Below are positions 26,430-34,647 of a DNA stretch of 64,000 nt, in pieces. A program made the position numbers and the translations under genes. The notes under the pieces are model-generated. The model was not told the DNA's origin, searched no databases, and saw only the letters and a program-made list of their open reading frames with translations. Positions within the stretch are counted from its first letter, which is position 1. Each line of letters begins with the position of its first letter. This DNA is from an uncultured Anaerofilum sp. (GTDB lineage: Bacteria > Bacillota > Clostridia > Oscillospirales > Ruminococcaceae): contig CALWZD010000123.1 of the NCBI GenBank assembly GCA_944385945.1, forward strand, positions 1 through 64,000, in the 5' to 3' direction.

Positions 26430-27311
26430 TTACACCTCGTAGTTGACCCATTTTTTCTGTCCGATAAATTGCAGTGCCGTTACGATTGCAATGAGGAATA
26501 CCGTCCAGATAACGATCGCCGAGCCATATCCTTTGTTGCCTGCGATAAAGCTTTCACGATAGAACAGGTACATCAGGCTTTGTGCATCGGTCAAAGCAGG
26601 GTTTGCCTGATCTACCATCATGTAAATCAAATCGTACACACGCAGCGATGCCATCAGGCGCATGATGATTACTACAAACAAAGTAGGCGATACCATGGGA
26701 ACGGTGATGCAGAAGAACTGCTTTACCTTGCCTGCACCGTCCAGACTGGCTGCTTCGTAGTAGTAGGGCGAGATATTCTGGATACCCGACAAAAGAAGGA
26801 TCGCATCATAGCCCACCGAACTCCAGATAGAAACGACTGCACAGGTGATGAGAACGATTTTGGGATCGGTCAGCCAGCGGATTTCTGTACCGAAAATCGA
26901 ATTGATGATACCAAATTCTGCATTGAACATCCATTTCCATACCATCGCTACCGCTGCAGGTGCCACGACCATCGGCAAAAAGTAGATGGTGCGGAAGATG
27001 CCACGCCCTGCAATTTTCGCATTGAGCAACACGGCAAGCAGCAACGCAAGAAAAATTCCCACAGGAACAGTCAGCACACAGAACCAGATCGAGTTCCATG
27101 TCGCTTTCCAAAATTCCTCACTGGTGAACATCTCCTGATAGTTCATAAGCCCTTGAAACTCATATTTTCCAAACGCCTTCGTCTTGGAAAGGCTTCGGAT
27201 GAATGTTTCGATAAATGGATAGATGTTTAAAATAAGCAAGCCAAGAATCGTGGGGGCTACCATCAAGTATCCCCAAAACATATCACTGCGATTTCTCTTT
27301 TTGGAATTCAC
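26430..27311 (-). CDS. Sugar ABC transporter permease, MsmF/MalF-type (CUT1)
   Basis: A 293-residue permease with six helices and EAA loop EAASLDGAGKVKQFFCITV. The start is GTG 27311 with AAGGAGGGG at good spacing. It lies 18 bp after the binding-protein gene and 14 bp before the partner permease, in the order msmE-msmF-msmG known from Streptococcus raffinose operons. Confidence 0.9.
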   Translation of the reverse strand: MNSKKRNRSDMFWGYLMVAPTILGLLILNIYPFIETFIRSLSKTKAFGKYEFQGLMNYQEMFTSEEFWKATWNSIWFCVLTVPVGIFLALLLAVLLNAKIAGRGIFRTIYFLPMVVAPAAVAMVWKWMFNAEFGIINSIFGTEIRWLTDPKIVLITCAVVSIWSSVGYDAILLLSGIQNISPYYYEAASLDGAGKVKQFFCITVPMVSPTLFVVIIMRLMASLRVYDLIYMMVDQANPALTDAQSLMYLFYRESFIAGNKGYGSAIVIWTVFLIAIVTALQFIGQKKWVNYEV

Positions 27312-27329
27312 AGAAAACCCCTCCTTCTA

Positions 27330-28601
27330 TCAACCGGCACTTGCCTCGTCAATAATGCTTTGCATATTTGCAAGTCCTTGTTCCAAGCTTACCTGATCGG
27401 AATAAATCTTCAGCAGCTGGTCGCTTACCTTGGATTTCCATTCGGGACGAGATGCGTTGTTTACGCTCTGAACGCTGTAATCGAACATTGCAGCAACGCC
27501 CGAAACGTCGATGTCATAGCCCTCGAATGCACTCGCCCATGTTTCCTCCAGCCCTTCGTATGCAGGAATGGCTGCACCGCTTTCGCCCTGAATACGCTGT
27601 GCTTCCTCCGAACCGAAGAATTTCAGCACGTCTTTTACGATCTCCTCGTTTTTGTTATTTGCGCTCATTGCGTAGCACAAACCGTTCGAGATGGTCGCAC
27701 GACCATCGCCCGATACCGGGTCAGGCGCTGCGGGCAGAGCTGCAACTTGAAGCTTTCCGTTCAGTTCTGGGTTATTTTGCAGCATGGGCAGCAGATTCCA
27801 TGTTCCCTCAAAGTACATTGCTCCCTGTCCCGACAAAAATGCAGTGCCGGGAGCCTGTTCGCCGAAATATGCTTGGTCGGGGCACCAATCGTAGTCCTGC
27901 AAGCCGATATAAAATTCCATTGCTTGCTGGGTCGCAGGCTGGTCGAAGCCCGCTTTTGTCTTGTCCTCGTTCAGGATATATCCGCCGTTTTGATAAACGA
28001 AGTTCCAGTAGCCCAGCTGCTCATCGGCGTATGCCATATAGCCGTATTTTCCGGTCGCATCGTAAATCTGTTGGGAAGCAGAAATCAAATCATCCCATGT
28101 CCAACTGTCATCGGGATAAGCGACACCCGCCTGATCGAACAGGTCGGCATTGTATACCAGACAGATGACGTCCTTATCTTTCGGAACACCGTACAGCTTG
28201 CCGTCGCTTCCCTGTGCGTTCTGTAAAGAGATTTCGGAAAATTTATCGGTTTCTATCAGATCCGAAACATCCTCCAACATACCGTTATCAGCGTATTTCA
28301 AAATTTCGTTGGTGTGCATCCAGAAGATGTCGGGCAGTTTGTTGCCGATGGCAGCGGCTTCCAGCTTTGTCCAGTATTCATTCCATCCTGCTACCTGCAC
28401 CTGAATTTTTACATTCGGGTTCTTTTCTGTGTAGGCATCGCACATTGCCTGCATACCGGGCTTCTGTCCAACGTCCCAAATTTGGAATGTAAGGTTGACC
28501 ACACCGTCGGCTGAACCGTTGGAAGATCCACAACCTGCTGCGGTAAGCAGCATACCACCCAAAGCGACAGCCGACAAAATGCGTTTTACTTGCTTTTTCA
28601 T
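27330..28601 (-). CDS. Alpha-galactoside-binding lipoprotein (MsmE/MalE-like)
   Basis: A 423-residue family 1 solute-binding lipoprotein. The signal peptide ends at lipobox TAAGCGS, and the Cys would be lipidated and anchored outside the membrane. The usual features of the family are present (QIWDVGQKPGMQAM at the start of the mature domain, IFWMHTNEI, and GVPKDKDVICLVYNADLFD). It is the first gene of the transporter-GH36-kinase-GH13_18 operon, which points to raffinose-type sugars as ligands. ATG 28601 follows AAGGAGGA. A promoter with AraC-type sites lies upstream, and an AraC gene is divergent. Confidence 0.92.
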   Translation of the reverse strand: MKKQVKRILSAVALGGMLLTAAGCGSSNGSADGVVNLTFQIWDVGQKPGMQAMCDAYTEKNPNVKIQVQVAGWNEYWTKLEAAAIGNKLPDIFWMHTNEILKYADNGMLEDVSDLIETDKFSEISLQNAQGSDGKLYGVPKDKDVICLVYNADLFDQAGVAYPDDSWTWDDLISASQQIYDATGKYGYMAYADEQLGYWNFVYQNGGYILNEDKTKAGFDQPATQQAMEFYIGLQDYDWCPDQAYFGEQAPGTAFLSGQGAMYFEGTWNLLPMLQNNPELNGKLQVAALPAAPDPVSGDGRATISNGLCYAMSANNKNEEIVKDVLKFFGSEEAQRIQGESGAAIPAYEGLEETWASAFEGYDIDVSGVAAMFDYSVQSVNNASRPEWKSKVSDQLLKIYSDQVSLEQGLANMQSIIDEASAG

Positions 28602-28712
28602 AGGTTTCCTCCTTGCAGTGCATTTGTTGTTTTGTCGATATTGCCAATTTGCCGTTTAAATTTTTGTGCATTATGCATTATACACAATTTTCAACCTTTA
28701 AGTTCTGGTTGT

Positions 28713-28752
28713 ATTATACTTTATGCACAACCAATTGTGAATATCTTTATGC
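28713..28752 (-). promoter_or_regulatory. Promoter and AraC-type sites of the raffinose-like operon
   Basis: On the minus strand TTCACA (28736-28741), a 17-bp spacer and TATAAT (28713-28718) form a good promoter about 110 bp before the binding-protein gene. GCATAAAG occurs twice in the same direction (28719-28726 and 28745-28752, 26 bp apart), and CACAACCAATTGTG (28726-28739) is palindromic. These are candidate binding sites of the divergent AraC regulator. Confidence 0.6.
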
Positions 28753-28793
28753 AATATTTTATCTCTCAATTTGTATGTTTGATTGCAATTTTG

Positions 28794-28823
28794 TTGAACT
28801 CATATTGCATTTTGGTATATAAT
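28794..28823 (+). promoter_or_regulatory. Promoter of the AraC gene at 28846
   Basis: TTGAAC (28794-28799), 18-bp spacer, TATAAT (28818-28823) on the plus strand, 22 bp before the ATG. Confidence 0.6.
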
Positions 28824-28845
28824 GGCTATGAGAGGAGGTTTTTGA

Positions 28846-29673
28846 ATGAGTGATAACCATGTGAAATTTCATGTATTTACCGATGAACGTTTTGTTGACC
28901 TGAATCTTTATCAGTTTGGCTACGAAAAATGCGAGTCGATGCATTCTTACGGCCCCTATGCACGAAATCACTATCTGTTCCATTATGTTATTTCCGGAAA
29001 AGGCACCCTGTATGCCAACGACAAAGAATATCATATCACAGGGGGACACGGATTTTTGATCGAACCACAGGAGATCACATCTTATTTCGCAGATGCCGAC
29101 GACCCTTGGGAATATGCATGGATCGAATTCGACGGCTTGCGTGTACGGGAAAGTTTGCAGCTTGCCGGCATCGGCGCACATCAGCCCATCTATACCCCCA
29201 TCAACCGGCAGGAAGGCATTTTGCTTTTGAACGAGATCATGTACATTGTAGACAACGGTTCTACACGTCCGATGTCACTGATTGGGCACGCCTTTTTGTT
29301 CCTCGATCAACTTATCAGCTCATCTTCGCATCAGGTTCCCCGCAGCGGAAAACGGCTTTCGGATTTTTATATGAAAGAAGCCCTCTCTTTCATCGAACAA
29401 AATTACCAACGGGATATTTCCATTGAGGACATCGCCAACTTCTGCGGATTGAACCGAAGCTATTTCGGAAAGATCTTCCGCAAAACGATGGGCAAAACGC
29501 CACAGGAATTTTTACTCAGTTACCGCATGGCAAAGGCTGCACAGCTTTTAAAAGAAACTTCGCTTTCCATCTCTGTCATCAGCCATACAGTCAGCTATCA
29601 GAATCCGCTGCATTTTTCCCGTGCATTTAAAAATATCTACGGTTGTTCTCCACGTCAGTATCGCCAAAAATGA
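28846..29673 (+). CDS. AraC-family regulator, MsmR/RafR-like
   Basis: A 275-residue cytoplasmic regulator. The N-terminal cupin-like sugar-binding domain (residues about 10-150) contains HYLFHYVISGKG and WEYAWIEFDG, typical of MsmR-type proteins. The C-terminal 100 residues carry two helix-turn-helix motifs (IEDIANFCGLNRSYFGKIF and ISHTVSYQNPLHFSRAF). ATG 28846 follows GAGAGGAGG. It is divergent from the alpha-galactoside operon, the arrangement of msmR in Streptococcus, and probably activates that operon when raffinose or melibiose is present. Confidence 0.9.
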   Translation: MSDNHVKFHVFTDERFVDLNLYQFGYEKCESMHSYGPYARNHYLFHYVISGKGTLYANDKEYHITGGHGFLIEPQEITSYFADADDPWEYAWIEFDGLRVRESLQLAGIGAHQPIYTPINRQEGILLLNEIMYIVDNGSTRPMSLIGHAFLFLDQLISSSSHQVPRSGKRLSDFYMKEALSFIEQNYQRDISIEDIANFCGLNRSYFGKIFRKTMGKTPQEFLLSYRMAKAAQLLKETSLSISVISHTVSYQNPLHFSRAFKNIYGCSPRQYRQK

Positions 29674-29685
29674 CCGTATATCCTC

Positions 29686-29721
29686 AAAAAAAATTCCCCG
29701 CAGACAGCGGGGAATTTTTTT
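29686..29721. terminator. Bidirectional terminator between AraC and GH31 genes
   Basis: AATTCCCCGC-AGACA-GCGGGGAATT with an A tract before and a T tract after, so it can end both converging transcripts. Confidence 0.9.
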
Positions 29722-29744
29722 GAAAGCGTACTTGTAACTTCTAT

Positions 29745-32141
29745 TTACAGTGTTGCGGTCAAAATTTCGGTCAATGCGCCGTACAATCCTTCAGGAAGCT
29801 GCATTGCAGCAAGCTGTGCCAAAAGAATCGGCAAACGCTGTTCCTGCTGTACCAGACGATAGACAGCATCTTTTATCCAAAACTCGATCTCTGCTTGATT
29901 GAGCAACGCAAAACAGCGAGCCTGTACATCATTTTCTTTGGTGATGGCACTGACAGGCAGTGTTACACAAATCTCACTTGCGGTCGGGATGCTCTCCAGT
30001 TCCACCCGCAAAGACCTTTTTTCGGGGGCATAGCACACCGAAACGGGTACTTTCTCTCCGTCGACCGTAACGCTGAGTTGTGCGGATGCGTTTGTAAAGC
30101 CGACCAATTCGATGCTGTAACTGCGCTGCGACGGAATGAGTGTCCGCTCTCCTTGTGCCGGATAAATGGTAAACCGTGCCTGTTCCTGTTGTTGGTAGAC
30201 CATTTTTGTGGTGCAGCAGACACCGCTTTGATACTCACAAGTTTCGTTGTCATCCTCGTACAGCTCAAACATACCATTCTTTCCTGCAAATACACGAATC
30301 CAAAGTGACGTGGGATTCGATGCTGCCTGCTGCGGAGAGATCTCATTGGTATAGGGCAAAATCGCACCCGCTGGTGCCAGTACAGGGATGCTTTCGATGC
30401 TGCGATATAGGTCGATGGCTCGATCACCCTCGTAGATCATGCCGGTATGCAGATCGTACCAAATCCCTTGGGGCAGCCATGCGCTCACCTTGGCACAGTT
30501 GACGCCCCGCAAGCGTGGAGTGGTAATGGGTGCCACAAGCAGTTCGCTGCCAAAATAGTATTGGTTTTTGACTTCGTACGCTTTCGCACATCGGGGGTGG
30601 TTGTAATACATCGGTGTAACAAGTGGCATATCCTCGCTGTAATTACGGTGATTCATGGTATACAGGTAAGGAATCATTCGATGGCGTTCACGCAGCATCT
30701 CGCCCATAACGCCTTCGGTTTCTTTGTTGTAACGCCAAGGCTCCTTGCCGGCAAATTCGCTGCAAGTAGAGTGCAGACGCATGACCGGCGAATACACGCC
30801 ATATTGTACCCAACGTGCAGTCAGTTCATCATCTTTATACCCCTGCATATGTCCACCGATGTCGTGGCTCCACCAGCCATAGCCAATATTCGATGCGGTC
30901 GCAGTGAAATAGGGTTGGAAATCCAGCGACTCCCATGTAACGATGGTGTCACCCGAAAATCCGACCGGATAACGATGACTGCCCGGCCCTGCGTAGCGTG
31001 AGAAGGTCAAGGGACGTTTGCCGTTGCGGGCACTGTCCAGAAAATGATAGTGGTTAAAGATCCACAAAGGGTCTAATCCCTCTATTTTACTGCTGGTTCC
31101 TTGCTGCCAGTCGATCCACCAGAAGTCCACGCCCTCGTTTTCGTGCGGATGGTGCAGATGCTCAAAATATGCCTCCAAATAGGCGGGGTCGGCAGGGTCG
31201 CAAGCAATGGGCTGCTCGGTTTTGGGGTCTACTCCCATCGCCTGCGCCATTTTCGGATAGGCTTCTTCATAGGCACGTACTCCGTCGGCAGGGTGAACGT
31301 TTAAAGTCGTGCGCATCCCCATTTGATGCAGTTGTTGTAAAAACCGCTTGGGGTCGGGGAAAAATTCCTTGTTCCATGTATATCCCGTCCAACCGCTTCC
31401 GTATTTCGGGTCGATGTCCACCAAATGCCAATCCATGTCAATGACCGCAACGGTAAAAGGCAAATTTTCTTCACGGAACCGTTCCATCAGTTCCAGATAG
31501 CTTTTTTCGGTATATTTATAGTAGCGGCTCCACCAGTTGCCCAATGCAAAACGGGGCAGCATGGGTGTTTTTCCACATAAATGGTAAAAATCGGCAACAG
31601 CCTGTTTGTAGTCCTGCCCATAACCAAAAAAGTACAGGTCTTGAATGCCTTTTTTACGGGGTTCGAGCCAACCATCCGACAGCAAGATATGCGATCTGCT
31701 ATCATCCAAAAGCGCATACCCGTTGCGGGACACGATACCACTGCCCAGTAGAATAGCCCCATTTGCTTCGTCCAAGGTTCGTGCAGTACCACCCAAATCA
31801 GACACCGGCTGTCCGTAACGCCAAACACTTTGATAATCGGTCAAGTTTCCTTCAAGTTGGATGCACAGACCGCTGGCAGAAAACTCTTTTTCGTTATAGG
31901 TCAGCCGCAAAAATCGTGTTTTCAGTTCGATACCGTCGGATTTTTGCGTAAGGGTAAAATCGCACCGAGTAAAATCTCGATGGAACACCGTTTGGGTCGC
32001 TCTGTCCTCAAAAATGCCATCGGGGCTGTATTCCAAACGAATCAGCCTGTCAGTAAGCACCGTGATGCGATAGTTTTTTCCCTGCACTTCATTTTCTTTG
32101 TATGCTTGTGGGGATGTTTTTACGCAGTATTCTTTTTGCAC
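29745..32141 (-). CDS. GH31 alpha-glycosidase
   Basis: A 798-residue enzyme of family GH31 (alpha-glucosidases, alpha-xylosidases and relatives). An N-terminal beta-sandwich is followed by a TIM barrel with the nucleophile Asp in FWWIDWQQG (about residue 342) and acid/base Asp in FSGDTIVTWESL (about 397), then beta-sandwich domains including a DUF5110-like end. There is no signal peptide, so it acts inside the cell. I favour GTG 32141 as start (GGGAG with 8-bp spacing) over a GTG three codons earlier. It stands alone, next to a divergent membrane AraC regulator. The exact substrate cannot be read from the sequence; the WWIDWQQG motif also occurs in GH31 enzymes that are not alpha-glucosidases. 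Confidence 0.88.
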   Translation of the reverse strand: MQKEYCVKTSPQAYKENEVQGKNYRITVLTDRLIRLEYSPDGIFEDRATQTVFHRDFTRCDFTLTQKSDGIELKTRFLRLTYNEKEFSASGLCIQLEGNLTDYQSVWRYGQPVSDLGGTARTLDEANGAILLGSGIVSRNGYALLDDSRSHILLSDGWLEPRKKGIQDLYFFGYGQDYKQAVADFYHLCGKTPMLPRFALGNWWSRYYKYTEKSYLELMERFREENLPFTVAVIDMDWHLVDIDPKYGSGWTGYTWNKEFFPDPKRFLQQLHQMGMRTTLNVHPADGVRAYEEAYPKMAQAMGVDPKTEQPIACDPADPAYLEAYFEHLHHPHENEGVDFWWIDWQQGTSSKIEGLDPLWIFNHYHFLDSARNGKRPLTFSRYAGPGSHRYPVGFSGDTIVTWESLDFQPYFTATASNIGYGWWSHDIGGHMQGYKDDELTARWVQYGVYSPVMRLHSTCSEFAGKEPWRYNKETEGVMGEMLRERHRMIPYLYTMNHRNYSEDMPLVTPMYYNHPRCAKAYEVKNQYYFGSELLVAPITTPRLRGVNCAKVSAWLPQGIWYDLHTGMIYEGDRAIDLYRSIESIPVLAPAGAILPYTNEISPQQAASNPTSLWIRVFAGKNGMFELYEDDNETCEYQSGVCCTTKMVYQQQEQARFTIYPAQGERTLIPSQRSYSIELVGFTNASAQLSVTVDGEKVPVSVCYAPEKRSLRVELESIPTASEICVTLPVSAITKENDVQARCFALLNQAEIEFWIKDAVYRLVQQEQRLPILLAQLAAMQLPEGLYGALTEILTATL

Positions 32142-32332
32142 ATCTGTCACTCCCTTTGATTTGCCCTATGGCAATTTTCCAGTTGTATTATACCGCTCAT
32201 TCTCCGCTGCTTCAATAGGGCATTTGACCCTGAGCCTGCTTTATTTTTCACTAAGAATTTATGTTTTCCACTATTTTTCGGTAAGCTTCACTACCTAAAG
32301 GCTATATAAAACGTGCTTTTTATGATATAATT

Positions 32333-32341
32333 ACCAAAATA
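32333..32341 (+). promoter_or_regulatory. Extended -10 promoter of the membrane AraC gene
   Basis: TGATATAAT (TG-n-TATAAT, an extended -10) lies 24 bp before the TTG start. The -35 region is weak, as is usual for extended -10 promoters. Confidence 0.5.
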
Positions 32342-32365
32342 CACATTTTATCAGGGGGGCTTATT

Positions 32366-34549
32366 TTGCGGAATAAGTTGATTTTCTATATTTGGCTTAC
32401 ACGCCTTATTCGCTATCTGGTCATTCCTATCGTATTTTGTCTGGTACTGATCCCTCTTTACAGTCTTATGCATCAGCAAACCGAAAAGGTCGCCATTGCA
32501 GATTCGGCAGAGCAGCTTTCGATGTCTATAAAAATATTTGAAGAACTGATCAGCGATCTTCGCTTTACTACGAATAAACTGTTCAACAGCTTATCTTTCG
32601 TCGTACTTGCTGCAAGCGAAGATACAGCACTTGCAAACGAGTATACCAGCCTGTACAGCGCATCTACTCTTTTACAAGACCTTACTTATACTTTAAAATA
32701 CGTCGACTACTGCTATGCTACCTTCGAGCGAAACCATCTTGTCATCGACTCTTACCGCTTTTTTCGCAATTACGAAACCTTTTATCCTTCTGCGATCTCC
32801 TATCAAGACATACCGATAGAACAGTGGAAGTCGCTGAACCAGGACATTTTACAAACCACCTTTTTTCCTGTGCAAACAGTGACATTAAACCGCACTTCTT
32901 ACCCCGACCAATATTTGACCATCGTACAACCGTACATCAACTTTAGCGAACAGCTGCGGGGCAAGCTCACCTTCCTGATTCAGGAGGACGATTTACAGGC
33001 ATTGTTTTTGCCGTCGGAAAAATGGCGTGAAAACGGTCTTTATTTCGTCGCTTTAAATGACGGTACTTTCATCAGTAGCCAAAATTACACAGGAGGAATC
33101 GAGATCTCCGGAAACCAGACCAAAGTGCAGTCTTACGACGGGCAAAAGTATCTGTTTGTTTCCCGCAACATTCCTATTATAGATGCAAATGTCGTGATCG
33201 GACCGCCTTATTCGACCTACGCAGAAAATTTTCATGCTGTAGATATGGCGATTTTATTTTATCTGGGGATCGGATTTTTCATTTGTATCGTACTGAGTTC
33301 TGTAATGACCTTACATGAAATCCGTCAGCTACGCCCCATTTTTTCGCTGCTCAAGCAAGATACTCCTTTCAACAGCCGATTGTTAAATGACTTTATTGCC
33401 CAAAAATTGACCAATCACAATCAACTTTCTCAAGAACTGGAAAAAACCAAACGTGAACTGGATTACAGCCGTATTGATGCCCTGCTGCGCACAGGTCTAC
33501 TTTCCGACGGTTCCAAAAAGCAGCTGACTTCTTTACTGCAACTCACCCAGTTCAATTATTTACTTCTCATTCCGACTTTTTCCGGCTCTGATCAACCCGA
33601 ACTGGATCAGCAGCTATGGATGATGATGATCCAGCAACAGGTTGCACAATGCTATCAAAAAACGCCATTTATGTATCAAACCTTAAGCGGCAGCATTTTG
33701 GTGGTTCTTTCTCTGAAAGAAAACAGTGAAACAGAGCAGATTCAGCTTTGCAAACAAAGCGAACAGCTGCACGACCTGCTGGGATTGAAACAGCCGCTTA
33801 TCCTGAGCGACTGCTTTAGATCCATCGAAGAAATCTCTGGTGTTTATTGGCAGGTAAAAAATATTGCAAGTTATTCGGACGTTAGCCAAAAAGTGAACTA
33901 TCTGAACGGTGAAGCATTGAAAAAGGTTACCATCACCGACATCAACCATTTGGAACAGCTGAATGAATATCTTCTTTCGGCGTGTACTGCCGAGGCGCAG
34001 ACCCTGATCGACAAAGTGTTCGATTTGGAAGATTTTTCTGTCGAAAACTTCCAGCAGATATTTTTCAGTCTTCGTGGTATCCTGATCGGCGCAGCACAAA
34101 AAGTTGGCTGTGAAGATATTTCTCATCTGTGCAATTTTAATTCCCGCTTATCTGCTCAGCAGCAGGTACAGAACCTGAAAGATTGCTGCTTTGAGATCTG
34201 CAACCATGTCGATTCGCTCAAACGAAGCCACAACGAAACATTGCAAAAACAAATTTTGAATTGGCTTAGCGAAAATTATACGAATCCTGCTTTAAATGTG
34301 GCAATGGCTGCCGATCGGTTCCATATCTCCAAAAAGTATGTGACCCAGTTTTTAAAAGACCAGACAGGCAAGACTTTCTCGGAATATGCCGAAAATCTGC
34401 GTCTTTCGAAAGCGATGGAACTGTTAAAACAGAGCAATTTGGGTATCACCGAAATCTCATTTGCCTGTGGTTTTTCCACCACTAACACGTTCTACAAAGC
34501 ATTTAAACGGAACTTTGGCATCTCACCATCTTCTGTTCGAAATGTTTAA
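32366..34549 (+). CDS. Membrane-anchored AraC-family regulator
   Basis: A 727-residue protein joining an outside sensor to a DNA-binding domain in one chain. A first membrane helix lies near residues 14-36 and an extracellular region runs to about 290. A second helix (AILFYLGIGFFICIVLSSV) follows, then a cytoplasmic linker, and two AraC helix-turn-helix motifs at the C-terminus (MAADRFHISKKYVTQFL and ISFACGFSTTNTFYKAF). It looks like a YesM sensor fused to a YesN output without kinase or receiver. The start is TTG 32366, 6 bp after GGGGGG. Divergent GH31 and the nearby LplABC locus are the likely targets. Confidence 0.88.
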   Translation: MRNKLIFYIWLTRLIRYLVIPIVFCLVLIPLYSLMHQQTEKVAIADSAEQLSMSIKIFEELISDLRFTTNKLFNSLSFVVLAASEDTALANEYTSLYSASTLLQDLTYTLKYVDYCYATFERNHLVIDSYRFFRNYETFYPSAISYQDIPIEQWKSLNQDILQTTFFPVQTVTLNRTSYPDQYLTIVQPYINFSEQLRGKLTFLIQEDDLQALFLPSEKWRENGLYFVALNDGTFISSQNYTGGIEISGNQTKVQSYDGQKYLFVSRNIPIIDANVVIGPPYSTYAENFHAVDMAILFYLGIGFFICIVLSSVMTLHEIRQLRPIFSLLKQDTPFNSRLLNDFIAQKLTNHNQLSQELEKTKRELDYSRIDALLRTGLLSDGSKKQLTSLLQLTQFNYLLLIPTFSGSDQPELDQQLWMMMIQQQVAQCYQKTPFMYQTLSGSILVVLSLKENSETEQIQLCKQSEQLHDLLGLKQPLILSDCFRSIEEISGVYWQVKNIASYSDVSQKVNYLNGEALKKVTITDINHLEQLNEYLLSACTAEAQTLIDKVFDLEDFSVENFQQIFFSLRGILIGAAQKVGCEDISHLCNFNSRLSAQQQVQNLKDCCFEICNHVDSLKRSHNETLQKQILNWLSENYTNPALNVAMAADRFHISKKYVTQFLKDQTGKTFSEYAENLRLSKAMELLKQSNLGITEISFACGFSTTNTFYKAFKRNFGISPSSVRNV

Positions 34550-34600
34550 GGATATTGCATCGAATATTTTTCAAAATACACCTCCAGAATACCATCTATA

Positions 34601-34640
34601 AAACAAGGGGGCTGTTGCCGATGCAGCAGCCCCCTTTTCT
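34601..34640. terminator. Bidirectional terminator between AraC and GH36-like genes
   Basis: AAGGGGGCTG pairs with CAGCCCCCTT (34605-34636), with TTTTCTT on the plus strand and TTGTTTT on the minus strand. Confidence 0.85.
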
Positions 34641-34647
34641 TCCTATC

